This document shows positions 12,036-27,727 of a DNA stretch of 64,000 nucleotides, piece by piece. Within the stretch, counting starts at the first letter, position 1. Each line of letters starts with the position of its first letter. Origin of the DNA: Cichorium intybus (lineage: Eukaryota; Streptophyta; Magnoliopsida; Asterales; Asteraceae); assembly GCA_023525715.1 (NCBI GenBank), contig CM042012.1, forward strand, positions 47,879,561 through 47,943,560, given 5' to 3'. The notes beneath the pieces are model-generated. The model was not told where the DNA came from, made no database searches, and saw only the letters and a program-made list of their open reading frames with translations. A program made the translations under genes and the position numbers.

Positions 12036-15000
12036 TTAAGAGAAAAGTTGCGGGTATTTGGTACGTATTTGATCCTCACGCTCCCATGTATACTCGGGTC
12101 CATGTGCTGACTGCCACCTAACCTTGACCAGGGGAATGCGACTTCTTTTTAGTTGCTTTTCCTTTCGGTCTGCAATTTCCAAGGGTTTCTCGATAAATTG
12201 CATTGTCTCGTCGATTTGGATATCCTCGAGAGGAACATGAAGGTTCTCGTCAGCTAAACACTTCTTGAGGTTGGCTATATGAAATACTGGGTGAACTTTA
12301 TTAAGCTCTATTGGTAGATCCAACTCGTAGGCTACTGGTCTGATCCTTTTCAGGATTTTGAACGGGCCTACATAGCGTGGTGCCAATTTACCCTTGTGTC
12401 CAAATCGAACCACACCTTTCCATGGGGACACTTTTAACATGACCATGTCACCCACGGTAAATTCAAGCAGTTTGCGTCGCTCGTCGATGTAACTCTTTTG
12501 TCGGCTACGAGCTGCGAGAAGGTTATTGCGAATCTGAGTGATTTTGTCGGTTGTTTCCTGGATAAGCTCAGGACCAACGATTGGAGAATCCACTGTTGCG
12601 CGAATCACGTGGGACTCGCCAATTTCATGCCAGCAAATAGGAGATCGGAATTTACGGCCATACAATGCCTCAAATGATGGCATCTTGTGGCATCTTAATG
12701 CTAGAATGATAACTGTTATTATAGGAGAATTCCACCAACGGTAAATGAGAGTCCCAGTTTCCTCCGAAATCTAAGACACACGCCCTCAACATATCTTCGA
12801 GTGTTTGAATTGTCCTCTTAGATTGACCATCGGTTTGAGGATGATAGGCGGTACTGAGATCGAGGCGGGCTCCCATGGCTGCTTGAAGTGATTGCCAAAA
12901 CCGAGAGAGAAATCTCCCATCACGATCTGAAATGATGCTGAGAGGGATGCCATGCCGACTAACTATCTCGTCGATGTAAATTCGAGCAAGTTGTTCGACC
13001 TTGAAATGTTCACGGATGGGAAGGAAATGAGCGGATTTGGTCAAACGGTCAATGATTACCCAAATGTTGTCGTGTCCCTTGGTGGTACGGGGAAGTTTGG
13101 TTACGAAATCCATGGCGATCGCTTCCCATTTCCACTCGGGGATTACCGGTTGGACCGATAGTCCAGAGGGTCGTTGATGTTCTGCTTTGACCCTGGAACA
13201 TGTAAGACATTTGGCCACGAATAAAGCAATATCCTTTTTCATTCCCGACCACCAATAATTGGTTCTCAGGCCATGATACATCTTGTCAGCACCAGGATGA
13301 ATGGAATATCGAGTTTTATGGATTTCTTCCATCAGGAAGGTACGAAGATTGTTGCGATCTGGGATCCAGATGTGATATTGATAATAGAAAATACCATCAG
13401 ATTTACTTTCCAACTCCCCATCAATTCCCGTGGGCATGCCATTTTCGGTAATTGCCGAGTGTTGGGCTCCTCGAATTCGGTCACTGAGATTGGACAAGAT
13501 AGGAGAACATATTAGATGAAATGCTTTGGCATGTTCTTTTCGACTTAACGCATCGGCTACCACGTTTGCCTTGCCCGGATGATAGCGTATTTCACACTCG
13601 TAATCATTTAGGAGTTCGACCCATCGTGTTTGTCTCATATTGAGTTCCTTTTGATTAAGAATATGTTGCAAGCTCTTGTGGTCGGTGAAAATTACGCATT
13701 TAGTGTCGTAAAGTTAATGCCTCCAAATTTTAAGAGCGAAAATCACGACACCGAGCTCCAAATCATGAGTCGTATAATTCCTTTCATGGATTTTGAGTTG
13801 TCGCGATGCGTAAGCTATAACCTTTCCCCTTTGCATCAAAACACAACCTAGACCGAGATTGGAGGCATCTCAGTATACCACGAAATCTTCGGATCCTTCA
13901 GGGAGTGTAAGAATCGGAGCGTCACACAATCTTTGTTTAAGGGTTTGGAAAGCGTCTTCCTGCTTGGGTCCCCAATCAAATGGCGTACTATTGCAAGTGA
14001 GAAAAGTAAGCGGTAAAGCGATCTTTGAGAAATTTGAAATGAAACGCCGGTAATAGCCGGCTAAACCGAGGAATGGCCGAATTTCCTTGGGGGTACGTGG
14101 GGCTTTCCAATTCTTGACTGCTTCAACTTTTGCGGGATCGACTAAAATACCCTTGTCTCTTACAATATGACCGAGGAATTGTACCTCATTTAACCAAAAC
14201 TCGCATTTCGAAAATTTGGCATAAAGCTGATTTCATTGCAATGTTTGGAGAGTTAGACGAAGGTGTCTTTCATGGTCTGCCTTTGTCTTGGAGTAAATGA
14301 GGATGTCATCAATAAAGACGATAACAAAACGATCGAGATAAGGTTTAAATACCCGATTCATCAAGTCCATGAATGCGGCAGGGGCATTCGTTAGGCCAAA
14401 AGGCATAACGGTGAACTCGTAATGACCATAGTGGGTTCAGAAAGCGGTTTTGGGGATGTCTTCTTCCCGTACTCGAAGTTGGTGATAACCCGAGCGGAGG
14501 TCGATTTTTGAGAAGCATGAAGCTCCTTGAAGCTGATCAAAAAGGTCGTCGATCTGAGGTAACGGATATCGGTTCTTGATCGTCAATTTATTTAACTCCC
14601 GATAATCGATACACATACGAAACGAACCATCTTTCTTTTTGATGAAGAGAACTGGGGCTCCCCAGGATGAAGTACTAGGGCAGATAAATCCCTTATCGGT
14701 CAATTCTTAGAGCTGACTTGCCAATTCTTGCATCTCGGTTGGAGCCAACCGATATGGAGACTTGGCTATGGGAGCAGCCTCAGGAACGAGATCGATGCGG
14801 AACTCTAGCTCACGTACTGGAGGGAGTCCAGATACGTCATCGGGAAAGATGTCGAGAAAGTCTCGTACAATCGGAATATCTTCGATCTTCTTTTCATTGA
14901 CCTTTGTTTCCACCACATGGGCTAAGAAAGCCATGTATTCTTTACGTAGATATGATCGAGCTTGAGTACATGACATAAGACTAAGCTTTTTTGAATGAGT

Positions 15001-15729
15001 CTCGCCATAAATACGAAGACTTTGACCGTTGGCGAGAGGAATACGAATAAACTTCTCGTAACATACTATTTCAGCATGGTTTTGGGATAGCCAATTCATT
15101 CTCACGATGATGTCGAAGCTACCAAGTTTCATAGGAACTAAATTGACGGAAAATTTATGATCGCAAAAATCGAAAGTGCAATCTTGGATGACTGCATTGA
15201 GTGAAACGTATTTTCCATTGGCGACTTCTACGGTAAAGTTTTCATCAAGAATCGTGCGAGGTGTGTGAAGTATGGGTTCAAATTCCAAAGACACAAAACT
15301 TTTATCGACACCTGAATCAAAAAGTACTGACGCGTAGCAGTCATTTATGAGAAACGTACCATTTACGACCTTGTTATCGGTATGTGCTTGGGTTGCGGTA
15401 ATGACAAATGCTCGGCCTTTGGGAGCTGGAACCTGCATTGTTGGATTTGCCTGGGCTTGAGTGTTAATGATATTGACAAGCCTAGGACACGCGTTTCTGA
15501 AATGGGTGGGGTCACCACAGTTGAAGCATGTTCCAGTTGGATACCGGGTTTGTGTTTGCTGATTTGAGGGTAGAGCGAATGGTCGCTGAGTTTTTGGTGT
15601 ACGGCATGTGTCCGCCAAGTGGCCATAGCGACCACAAGTCGTACAAAGGCGACACGGGCTGGTGGACATATGGTGATAGTTACAATGGTTACAGAGGGGG
15701 TCGTAACGCCATCTATGAGAAACACGCAT
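12036..15729 (-). pseudogene. Ty3 gag C-terminus and pol, multiply broken
   Basis: From 15729 leftwards: two zinc knuckles (CTTCGRYGHLADTC and CFNCGDPTHFRNAC), an aspartic protease (LFDSGVDKSFVS), RT with its FIDDILIYS box, RNase H, an H2C2 zinc finger, integrase and a chromodomain (LVKVRWQ...YTWERED). The RT-RNase H frame carries in-frame stops at 14707-14709 (CAA to TAA likely), 14437-14439 and 14233-14235 (CGA to TGA likely) and 13714-13716. A 10-bp tandem duplication at 12678-12697 shifts frame inside the integrase. The integrase D-D35-E motif reads GQSKRT: the catalytic Glu codon is AAG (12817-12819). The protease flap-region motif reads MNWL where family members usually have MDWL. Capsid coding upstream of the knuckles is absent. 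Confidence 0.9.
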
Positions 15730-16514
15730 ATGGACTTGTGAGTTATTTGTAAATTAAGTTTGTAGACATTGTTGGGTAAAATGATTGTAAAACACTTGTT
15801 GGGCCATGGTTAGGAGTGTTGGGCACCTTTTGGGCTTTCCATGGGTACTAAATGTGAAGCATGTAGCAATTGCATGGGCCCCCACAATACTAAGTTTTCA
15901 CATGTTTTTCCCACTTCTAGGCCCATTTGAGAACTTAATAGTCCAATGAGTTGGCCATTTTGGAGTGTATCCTTTCGGATATGTTTGATAAGGTCGGGTA
16001 TTTTGATGGCTCAAAAGTAATGTGAATAACGCGCTTTGGCCTATAGGTTTGGGAACTCTCGCCTTTGGTCCCCAGGTAAGCAAACTGGTCCCTCGGTTGA
16101 TTGGGATGTATACAAATGCTTACCTAGTCAGGACTTTCATGCTACCGGCACCTCCCCCTTCCAGTTACTACGCGTCCATTACTTTGATCCTACCCAACTA
16201 GAGTGGATGACTTTTAATTTCCTATGAGCTCTAAGGAATATATATATGTATATAAATTTTTATTTTGAAACCATTTGAGTATGTATGTGATTTTAAGAGA
16301 AAGAGGAGAAAATTCACAAGTGTATGCACACATATAAGTGTCGGGAATAATACGTAAGCACATAAGGGAGCAATTAGCACACAAAGGTATTCCTAGGATT
16401 TTCTAAGTGCGAATTGCATGCAGTTGTGTGTGCATTTTATAAACTAGCATACGAGAGGACCCTAGAGGCTATAGACTAGGTCAAGGCAATTAACCTAATT
16501 CCCTATAGTCAAGG
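15730..16514 (-). other. Ty3 leader region lacking gag capsid
   Basis: Only 785 bp separate the PBS from the first codons of the zinc-knuckle region. This stretch has stops in all minus-strand frames and no capsid-like sequence, whereas complete chromoviruses encode about 250-300 residues of Gag before the knuckles. The capsid coding was therefore deleted or replaced. Confidence 0.65.
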
Positions 16515-16526
16515 GCTCTGATACCA
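16515..16526 (-). other. Primer-binding site (initiator tRNA-Met)
   Basis: The minus strand reads TGGTATCAGAGC, three bases from the end of the 5' LTR at 16530. Confidence 0.9.
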
Positions 16527-16529
16527 ATC

Positions 16530-19300
<2,771 letters not shown>

Positions 19301-19624
19301 TATATCTAGTTTTAGATATATTAATTCACATATAATTTATAATTGTACCCCATTTTTTAGCAATTTTATGTTCATTCGTGTATAAGTTTAAGTAAATTAA
19401 ATTGTGAATCTTAGTTAATTCATTTGTATATTACAAAATGTTGAAATTGTAAAGAATATAAACGAATTTACTTAAATTCAATATGAAATTTTAGTGAGAT
19501 TCACGTCTGAATCAAAAGTTTATTTAAATTCACATAAGTTGTTATTGAATGATCGATGATTGTTGAAAAAAATAATTTCAATGATCATTCACATGTGAAT
19601 AATGTTCTGTAAAACTTGTTATAG

Positions 19625-19676
19625 TTCAGATTCACAACACTCAATATTCACATTGATTGAGTGTTGTGAATCTGAA
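19625..19676. repeat. Perfect 21-bp hairpin
   Basis: Two 21-nt arms (19625-19645 and 19656-19676) are exact reverse complements with a 10-nt loop. The arm begins TTCAGATTCACAACAC. It sits just inside the right inverted repeat; a weaker hairpin with related sequence lies at about 8710-8740 inside the left one. Confidence 0.9.
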
Positions 19677-19689
19677 AAGGATTTTTGAA

Positions 19690-19957
19690 TATTTTTTTTT
19701 CGTTTTTACTATATTGATATGGATGTCTATTGAAAGAGAATAAAAATTTATGAATTTTGATATATTCGATTTTTTATTTCGATAAAAAATAAGCTCTAAA
19801 ATTAAAAAATAAATAAATAACGAAGTGGGTTTTTTGGAATTATCCGCTACATGCGCGTTCAATTAAGAAATTTACAACCTTATCTTCGGCCGTTGATCAT
19901 TTGAATTCCGACGTTCACGATTGATTCTTTGGTTCCTTGTTTTATTTTAGTTCTCTA
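19690..19957 (-). repeat. Right terminal inverted repeat
   Basis: Reverse-complement partner of 8431-8700. It ends outward with GGTTCCTTGTTTTATTTTAG and is followed almost at once by a (TA)n array. Confidence 0.7.
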
Positions 19958-19962
19958 TTGAA

Positions 19963-19966
<4 letters not shown>

Positions 19967-20060
<94 letters not shown>
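19967..20060. repeat. (TA)n microsatellite
   Basis: About 47 TA units directly outside the right inverted repeat. Length polymorphism is expected. Confidence 0.97.
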
Positions 20061-20061
<1 letters not shown>

Positions 20062-20477
20062 TCAATTATATTCAACAATTTTAATACGCAAAAATATAAT
20101 TATAGATTCATATAAATATATCAAGTTTACAAAAAATGTATTGCCAGTTTTTAAATCAGATCAACCATAGTGATATGCCATTTTTAAGAAAACTACATGT
20201 TGTGGGTGTGATGTGCAGAGAAACATGACCAGTGTTTTTAAAATGTAAAAAAAAGAACTCTGTGTTTTATTTTGTCGTGCACATGTCTTTCCATTTCTTT
20301 AGTTTTTAATTGTTTTACCTCTAGATTCCTCTATTACCGTTATATGGATTTTAGCTAGTGTCTAAACAATAAAATAGATTAATTAAGTTTAAAAACATTA
20401 ATGATAATTATGAGGTTAGTTAACTTAATTAATCTTGTCATTTGTGAGAATTAAGCATCTGCTTATCATTGGAAGGG

Positions 20478-21007
20478 CTGCACAAGGGAGGATGTCATTG
20501 GCGGAGGCTCTTGCCCATAGAGGAGTCTAGATTGATTCAAGCTGATATGTGTATGTATAAACAATGTGGAAAGTAGTGACCATAAACTAATCAATTGACC
20601 GATAGCTATTCATGTGTGAGAAAGAATTCTAAAATGTTGTGGACTAGACGATGTTGTTGTCCGTAGCACGGTGGATCTCACTAGGTTTGTGGCTGATTGG
20701 GGGAGATGCCTTAAGAAACGAAAAAAACTCATTGTGATATGTTACGGGCTGTTACTATACAAGGCGAGGAACGAAATGTTATTTTAGGCGACTTTTACTT
20801 CACCCTCCAAAATAGTTGAAAATGTTAAATTGTTAGTATGCTTATGGACTAAATGCAGGGGAAAAGACGAGATTTGTAGTTGGAAGGATTGGTCCACTTC
20901 TCCCTTCAATTGATGTATTTGTATCTGATGTACTAGTTTTCCTGCCATTTCTTAGTGACTTGCTAGCCGTGGTTATTATTAATATATTCGTCGTTTCCGA
21001 AAAAAAA
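20478..21007 (+). mobile_element. 5'-truncated LINE, 3' end only
   Basis: Translation in shifting frames shows the C-terminal part of a plant LINE polyprotein: a zinc-binding RT tail, then phrases such as DWGRCLKKRKKL, LLLYKARNEMLF and EICSWKDW, typical of LINE 3' ends. Several stops and frameshifts interrupt it. A short 3' UTR ends in eight As (21000-21007). The insert is bounded by a perfect 16-bp direct repeat, CTTATCATTGGAAGGG, at 20462-20477 and 21008-21023. Truncated 5' end, A tail and target duplication are the signature of target-primed reverse transcription. Confidence 0.88.
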
Positions 21008-21719
21008 CTTATCATTGGAAGGGGAATAAACGAACTATTACAGTTAGGTGAGTTCGTTACTTTATTACCTGAGAACATATGTCTCTTAATATGATTGTAT
21101 ACTTTGAATCTTTCTTTGATATACTTTATACTTATCATAAAGTATGTGGAAATACTATGTGTAATACGAAATGATTTTACAAAGAGTTTTGTAATGAGGA
21201 CAGATATCCTTGTTTTGAATTGATTTTTTTATCATTGATCATGTACATCCTAAGACTTGGGGTACCAAAATTGAGTGTGTTATGTGTTAACTTTACACGG
21301 GCTGTATTGTCTCATTATTTGTGAGATGCTTTGGACTTTGAGAAGACTTACTGAGATAGGATTGTAGTGTAGTTTTTATTGATGATTTCTGACAGTGTTG
21401 TTTTTAGTGCAGTGCTTTCCCCCTAATTGTTGAACATGTGTTTTTCTTGATGAGTTTTAAAACATTTTATTGAGGGGAAGATTGCATTGTGTATGAATTT
21501 TGCAAATTACTATGCACATTACAACGTTAAATCCCAATAATAATTGTTGGGTTTCTTAAGCCTAACTTATCTATTTTGATATGTGTTCATATTAGGAGTC
21601 TTAATTGAAGATCAAATATGAATATATCATTTAGAAATTAAAAAGATGTTTATTTAGAATTAAGATGTATGTGACAATGTTTAGCTTATATCTATCTCTT
21701 GATTATTTTGTTACACTTT

Positions 21720-21857
21720 CGTATGCCGTGACACTTTGAACTTTGTAAGTGTTACGACATTTTTTCTACAACTTGTTTTAGTTAGATGATTTTATCTGCG
21801 AATTTCATTTCACAATGTTCGTATGCCGTGACACTTTGAACTTTGTAAGTGTTACGA
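21720..21857. repeat. 38-bp direct duplication, 100-bp period
   Basis: The phrase CGTATGCCGTGACACTTTG and its continuation to GTGTTACGA occur at about 21720-21757 and 21820-21857 almost unchanged. No function is apparent. Confidence 0.85.
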
Positions 21858-21935
21858 TTTTTTTTGAACATTTCACAATGTTCTATTGTTTTTATTTCAA
21901 ATAGTTCATTCGATAGTTGTTATTAATAAATATTG

Positions 21936-22051
21936 CGTACCTTATTTCACTTATATTGAAACATCACTAACACCTTTTTATTATTAAGAAACTCGTACCT
22001 TATTTCACTTATTTTAAAACATCACTAACACCTTTTTATTATTAAGAAACA
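21936..22051. repeat. 58-bp tandem duplication
   Basis: Two head-to-tail units beginning CGTACCTTATTTCACTTAT differ at a few positions, and a third unit starts but breaks off after CGTACA. A recent local duplication in AT-rich DNA. Confidence 0.85.
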
Positions 22052-22339
22052 CGTACATTAAGACTTTTTAAACTAAGTCAAAAATTAATCATAATTAAAT
22101 TAATCAGTCGTAAAGTACTCGCCCCTATTGCACGTTGTTACATATATTAAGATCCTATCATAAAATTTTCAATGCTTGTTCTATTTCCATTTCATTGGCC
22201 TATTACGCTATTGACACTCAAATAAAGTAAGATTACACTAATATATTTGGATTTTCAAGACTTGTATTTGCAATATGTTGTCTAATTGTAGATTTAAGAT
22301 TTATTTGGGTGATCAAATCAAGAAAATGAGTGTTCTATT

Positions 22340-22870
22340 GTTTTACCATGATTCAGTTATTGGCGTTATAGCGTTTAGCGACATTTCAGAATCGTTATTT
22401 TCGTTTAGCGGTAGAATAATCACGCTGGCGCGATTTTGTACCGCTATTTGCGCTATTTTGATTCTGGTCTTTTTTTTCTTTTATATTTTTTATATGAACC
22501 TTTATATTTTTTATGATTTGGATTTTGGTTTTGATTTTGTTGTTGTGCTTATGAATACAAGTGTATTATGTATAGTTCAAAGAATCTGCTATCTGTAACT
22601 TGTGTTTTGATTACATTCCGGTTTCTCTTCAACTTGATTACATTCTAGTTAAAATTGTATGTTGGATTCACTATAGCTATGAGATTAATGTTTGTGTTAT
22701 TGATGATATTTTCTATCATATATATGAATATTCATGGAATTACAATAATCAATAAGCAACTAGATGTATTAATGCTCTAATATAAAAATTATACATAATG
22801 CAAAAAACCGATATATCAACGCTATACCACTGCGAAAACTGCGATTTCAAATAGTGATAGTGATCGCTAT
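22340..22870. repeat. Possible non-autonomous DNA element with GCGNTATAGCG motifs
   Basis: Both ends of this stretch are rich in short motifs such as GCGTTATAGCG, GTTTAGCGG and CGCTATTTGCGC (left) and AACGCTATACC, GATCGCTATTTG (right, partly inverted). Clustered subterminal motifs like these occur in hAT-type elements. The open frame between them is compositionally biased and unrecognised. Ends and target duplication were not found. Confidence 0.3.
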
Positions 22871-23269
22871 TTGATTTTTTACCCCTATAACTGCTTAGGC
22901 CATGGTTTTCCTAGATCTTCTAATTGGTGTTTACCTGATTTCCCATTTCCCCCAAGCAATCCTTGTTTTCATACCAGTTTGTTTGTTTTTGTGTACCGTT
23001 GTTTTGACAAATCAGATACTTTATGTTATCTTTCGATGATCAAAGCCTTTTCTATTTTTCCAACATATGCTTTTGTCTAAAATTACATTAGACACTCGTT
23101 TAACAAGAAAAAACAACTTGGTTTGATATTGTCATTGGAACAAGATTTGATGTTGAATCTCTGGACGGAAGAAGATAACTTGGAAAAGATGAGTATGTCA
23201 CACATTTGGTCAATGTGGTATATAGCCATTTGACAATTATGGGCATCTAAAAAAAGTTATTATCCAAAG

Positions 23270-24149
23270 AGTAACTATAGCAAAAAAGAGATCAAACTTG
23301 GTACAAAACCTTGTCACGATATCGATTCCTAATAGGTGTAGTAGAGAAGGGTGTTGAACTTTATCCATAAAGTAGAAAGGGAATATATCCTGGATTAAAT
23401 GGGACATTGTGTTGAACTCTAAAGAGAAATATGGATTGGGGATTAGAAGTTTAAAGTCTCTTAATGTGGCATTGTTACAAAAATGAATTTGGCGATATTA
23501 TACCGACCTAAAGTCGACCTGGGTGAAGGTGATTGGGAGTATTCATGGGGTGCACATGGGTCTAGGGTCTGTTATGAATAAACTGAAAGGATGTGGTGTG
23601 TGGTCAGATATGGTACAACTCTTTGACAAAATGCATGATAAAAAATTTATCCCTCCTTTTTTGCGTAAAATAATTAGGAATGGGGATGGTACTCGGTTTT
23701 AGGATATGTTTGATTAGAATATGGAAGGCTTGTGAATCACTTACTAAGACTTTATGTGTTAGATGTTCATAAATAGTGCTTGGTTGTTCATAAATGGATA
23801 TATTGTGTTTAGGTGTGGAACTGGAATAAATAGCTTAGAAGGGCAGGTTACGACTAAACATCTATTGCTTTTGAGAGGGTTAATTGGTCTAGTTCAACTT
23901 GTTTACCGTATGGATAGATGCAAGTGGGAGCTACACTCTGATGGTTTTTTCTTAGTTAACAGTATCAGGTGCGATATTGATAGTATTATGTTTCAAGAAG
24001 GTGTCATTGCTACTAGATGGTGCAGACTCGTTCTAATCAAGTTAAATGTTCTTCTTTGGCGTGTTGTTTTGGACAGGCTCCCCACGAGAGTAAATCTAGC
24101 TCACATAGGTACTGATTTTCCCATGTGTTATGCTGCTCGTACTTTATGA
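23270..24149 (+). pseudogene. LINE reverse-transcriptase C-terminal region, left part
   Basis: Translated phrases GLGIRSLKSLNVALLQK, RYYTDLKSTWVKVIGSIHG and an open frame (23763-24149) with LNVLLWRVVLDRLPTRVNLA form the post-RT and zinc-binding region of a plant LINE ORF2. Stops at several points show it is dead. The frame is cut off after PMCYAARTL and resumes on the far side of the Harbinger element at 27303. Confidence 0.85.
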
Positions 24150-24940
24150 GGGTGTTTCAGGTTGTTTTTCAAAAGAGTTTATTGACTTATTGGCTTCTCA
24201 AAAAGTCAATAAGCCAATAAAAGTGTTTAAGAAAGTACTAAGGACTTCTTGAAATAGCTTTATGATATACTGTAATAAGTTGTATTTCATGAGTAAGGGG
24301 TCCTTACTTTTTAAACTGTCTTATGACTTCTTGATATCTAAAACACAAAAATAACCTTAAAACCCCATCTATCCAAACGCATCTCTTTTACAAATCTTTA
24401 TTTACGCATCCACAAGAAAACACAGCTGCCATCGCTACGCATCTCCTCCTTTAAGCTTCTATTTTTCTCTTCTGATTTACGCATCTTCAAACTATAGGTA
24501 CAACTGATCTATGCTTTCATGTTTTGATTTTTGTTTCTTTCATGCACTATGTTCTGATCGATTTTTCTGATCTAGAAGCTGCAACTTCTTTTTCTTTCAC
24601 GCTTCACGAGTTTTTGATTTTCAGTTTTTCATGTTGGATCGGTAACAACAATGCCTATTAAATCAAGTTTTTTTACTTCAAAGCATAAGCTATGAATTTG
24701 CTTCAGGTATCGATATATGTTTTGTTTTAATTTTACTATATTTCTATTTCAAATTTCCCAGGGAATCTTGCTTTTCATTTCTGATTCGATGTGCTGATGA
24801 ATCATGTTTTGATGTTTCTAATTCATTTGTGATTCATGTGGTTGGTCTTGGTTGGCATTTTTTTTCAAAGTTTTTGTTTAATCACGTTTTACTGTTTCTA
24901 TGGATTTTGTTAGTGTCTGATTCAGTGACACTATATTGAC

Positions 24941-25400
24941 TTGTGTTTTTATAGATCAGTTATAAGTCCTTCGCCAATATTTTTTAGATACTATATTCAA
25001 ACAACCCTAATGTCGTTAATTGTGAAACATATAAGAAAAAATAAACCAAAAATCATATGGGGTCATGAATCCTTCATGAAGTTTATCTGTTTGTGTTTGA
25101 TTAAGCCAATAAAGGGAACTAGGCTTGGTAGTCACTTTAATAAGGTTGGGTGGACGAATTTAGAGAAAAGCATGTTAGAAAAAATTGGCAAGGTCTTTGG
25201 GGGAAAAACAACTTAAAAACAAATGGGACAACATGGAAAAAAAATGAAAGCTTTATGATCGCTTAAAGAGACTTGAAAATTGAATCGATAGGTCGAGGAG
25301 TTTAGTAGATGCATCGCCCAAGTGGTGGATATTGATGATTCTGATTCATATGATGGTAATGAAGAATATATTGGGTGGACGTAGATATAGAATTCAAAAT
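24941..25400 (+). pseudogene. Harbinger Myb/SANT-like DNA-binding protein remnant
   Basis: Phrases FMKFICLCLIKPIKGTRLG, FNKVGWTNLEK and, after a stop at about 25216 and small shifts, KQMGQHGKKMKAL form the conserved trihelix-type fold of Harbinger accessory proteins, which recruit the transposase to the element ends. At least three stops interrupt it, so no full product can be made. Confidence 0.7.
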
Positions 25401-25679
25401 GTTATGTGGATTAGTTGTGAAAGTGATAATACTAGCTCATAGCTCAGATAACATGTATGCCATGTCACACCTTAGACCGCATAGGGAACATCTTTATTAA
25501 TGAAATATTAAATGGCCCATCCTAGACGATGTTATGAAATGTTTAGACCGTACATGCCAGTATTTAGACATTTATGCATAGATCTTGTTACAATTTACAG
25601 GTTGAAACAAACACATAATGTGTCTATTAATGAGTCGGTAGGAATCTTCTTGATGACTTGGCTCATGAATGTATGAATA

Positions 25680-26828
<1,149 letters not shown>

Positions 26829-27302
26829 AGATATTATTGCATAAGATATAATAGAATTGTCAAGATGAATGTAATATGACATTATGTATGATCCTTTTTA
26901 GGAATTGTGGACGAATTTTTGTTCTAGTTTTTTATGAATGTAATTTTTAATATTATCATGCTCTAATCTAAAAAAGTTGTAAAAGAAAATTATATTATAT
27001 ATTTTGTAAAAAAAAATGTAAGAACAGTATAAACTTTGTCCAAAAACATGGTTAAGTATAAATATTATACGTAAAAGTCATAAATATTTCTAAATATGTA
27101 AGCATGTTATTTTTTGATCATTTTATATGTATAAGCAAAGTCAAACACTTTTAAAAAATAACTTATCAACTTATTGTCTTTTCTCACCACAAAAGCTAAT
27201 CTAAATATTTTTTTTTAAAACTCATTTTGTTAACATCATAAGTCAATAAACATTTTTGCCAAAAAAACACTTTTAGAGTTCAAAAGGCTTTCCCAAACAC
27301 CC

Positions 27303-27600
27303 TATATACACGTGGAAGACTGTAGTAATGTGTTTGTTAATTATAAGGTGGCGGTCCAAATTTGGGTGAATGTTGTAAAATGATAGGCCATTCTTTTCCT
27401 ATTTTTGCTAATGTTGCGTAAATCTTGCTTTGGGTGGATTCGATTACTCTAGAAACGAAGAAGAGGAATGCTTCGGAGTCTTAAGTTGGACCACGATGTG
27501 GATGATTTGATAGTATATGAACAATATTGTTTTTTCAGACACCGACATGAACATTTATAATATTTTTGAAAACATCATTATTCATTATTTTGATTGGTTT
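27303..27600 (+). pseudogene. LINE C-terminal region, right part
   Basis: The first frame reads ...HVEDCSNVFVNYKVAVQIWV..., the expected continuation of the LINE zinc-binding tail interrupted at 24149 (family pattern: Cys, Glu-Asp/Ser, His/Asn-Val-Phe, then Ala-Val-x-Ile-Trp). Two stops follow within 20 codons, and similarity fades by 27600. No A tail is visible. Confidence 0.65.
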
Positions 27601-27701
27601 GAGAGAAGTAAGATTACTTGGACTATGTGGTTATAAAACCCAAAACTCCACGACTCTCTGTAATTATTTTTTGTTGCTAGGTCATTGCTAATTGGTTTTA
27701 A

Positions 27702-27727
27702 CTAGTTGAAACTTCGTGCTACGCACG
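27702..27727 (-). other. Helitron-like 3' terminus
   Basis: On the minus strand a short hairpin (CGTGC-GTA-GCACG, 27715-27727) is followed by nine bases and CTAG, then T (27701). Hairpin plus CTRR-T is the diagnostic Helitron 3' end. The element would extend rightward on this map, over the gene fragments at 28500-32500. I could not identify a convincing 5' TC end. Confidence 0.55.

Noticed and set aside
23763..24149. Independent 128-codon host gene
   Set aside because: Its C-terminal half is the zinc-binding tail of a LINE, with flanking LINE similarity on both sides.
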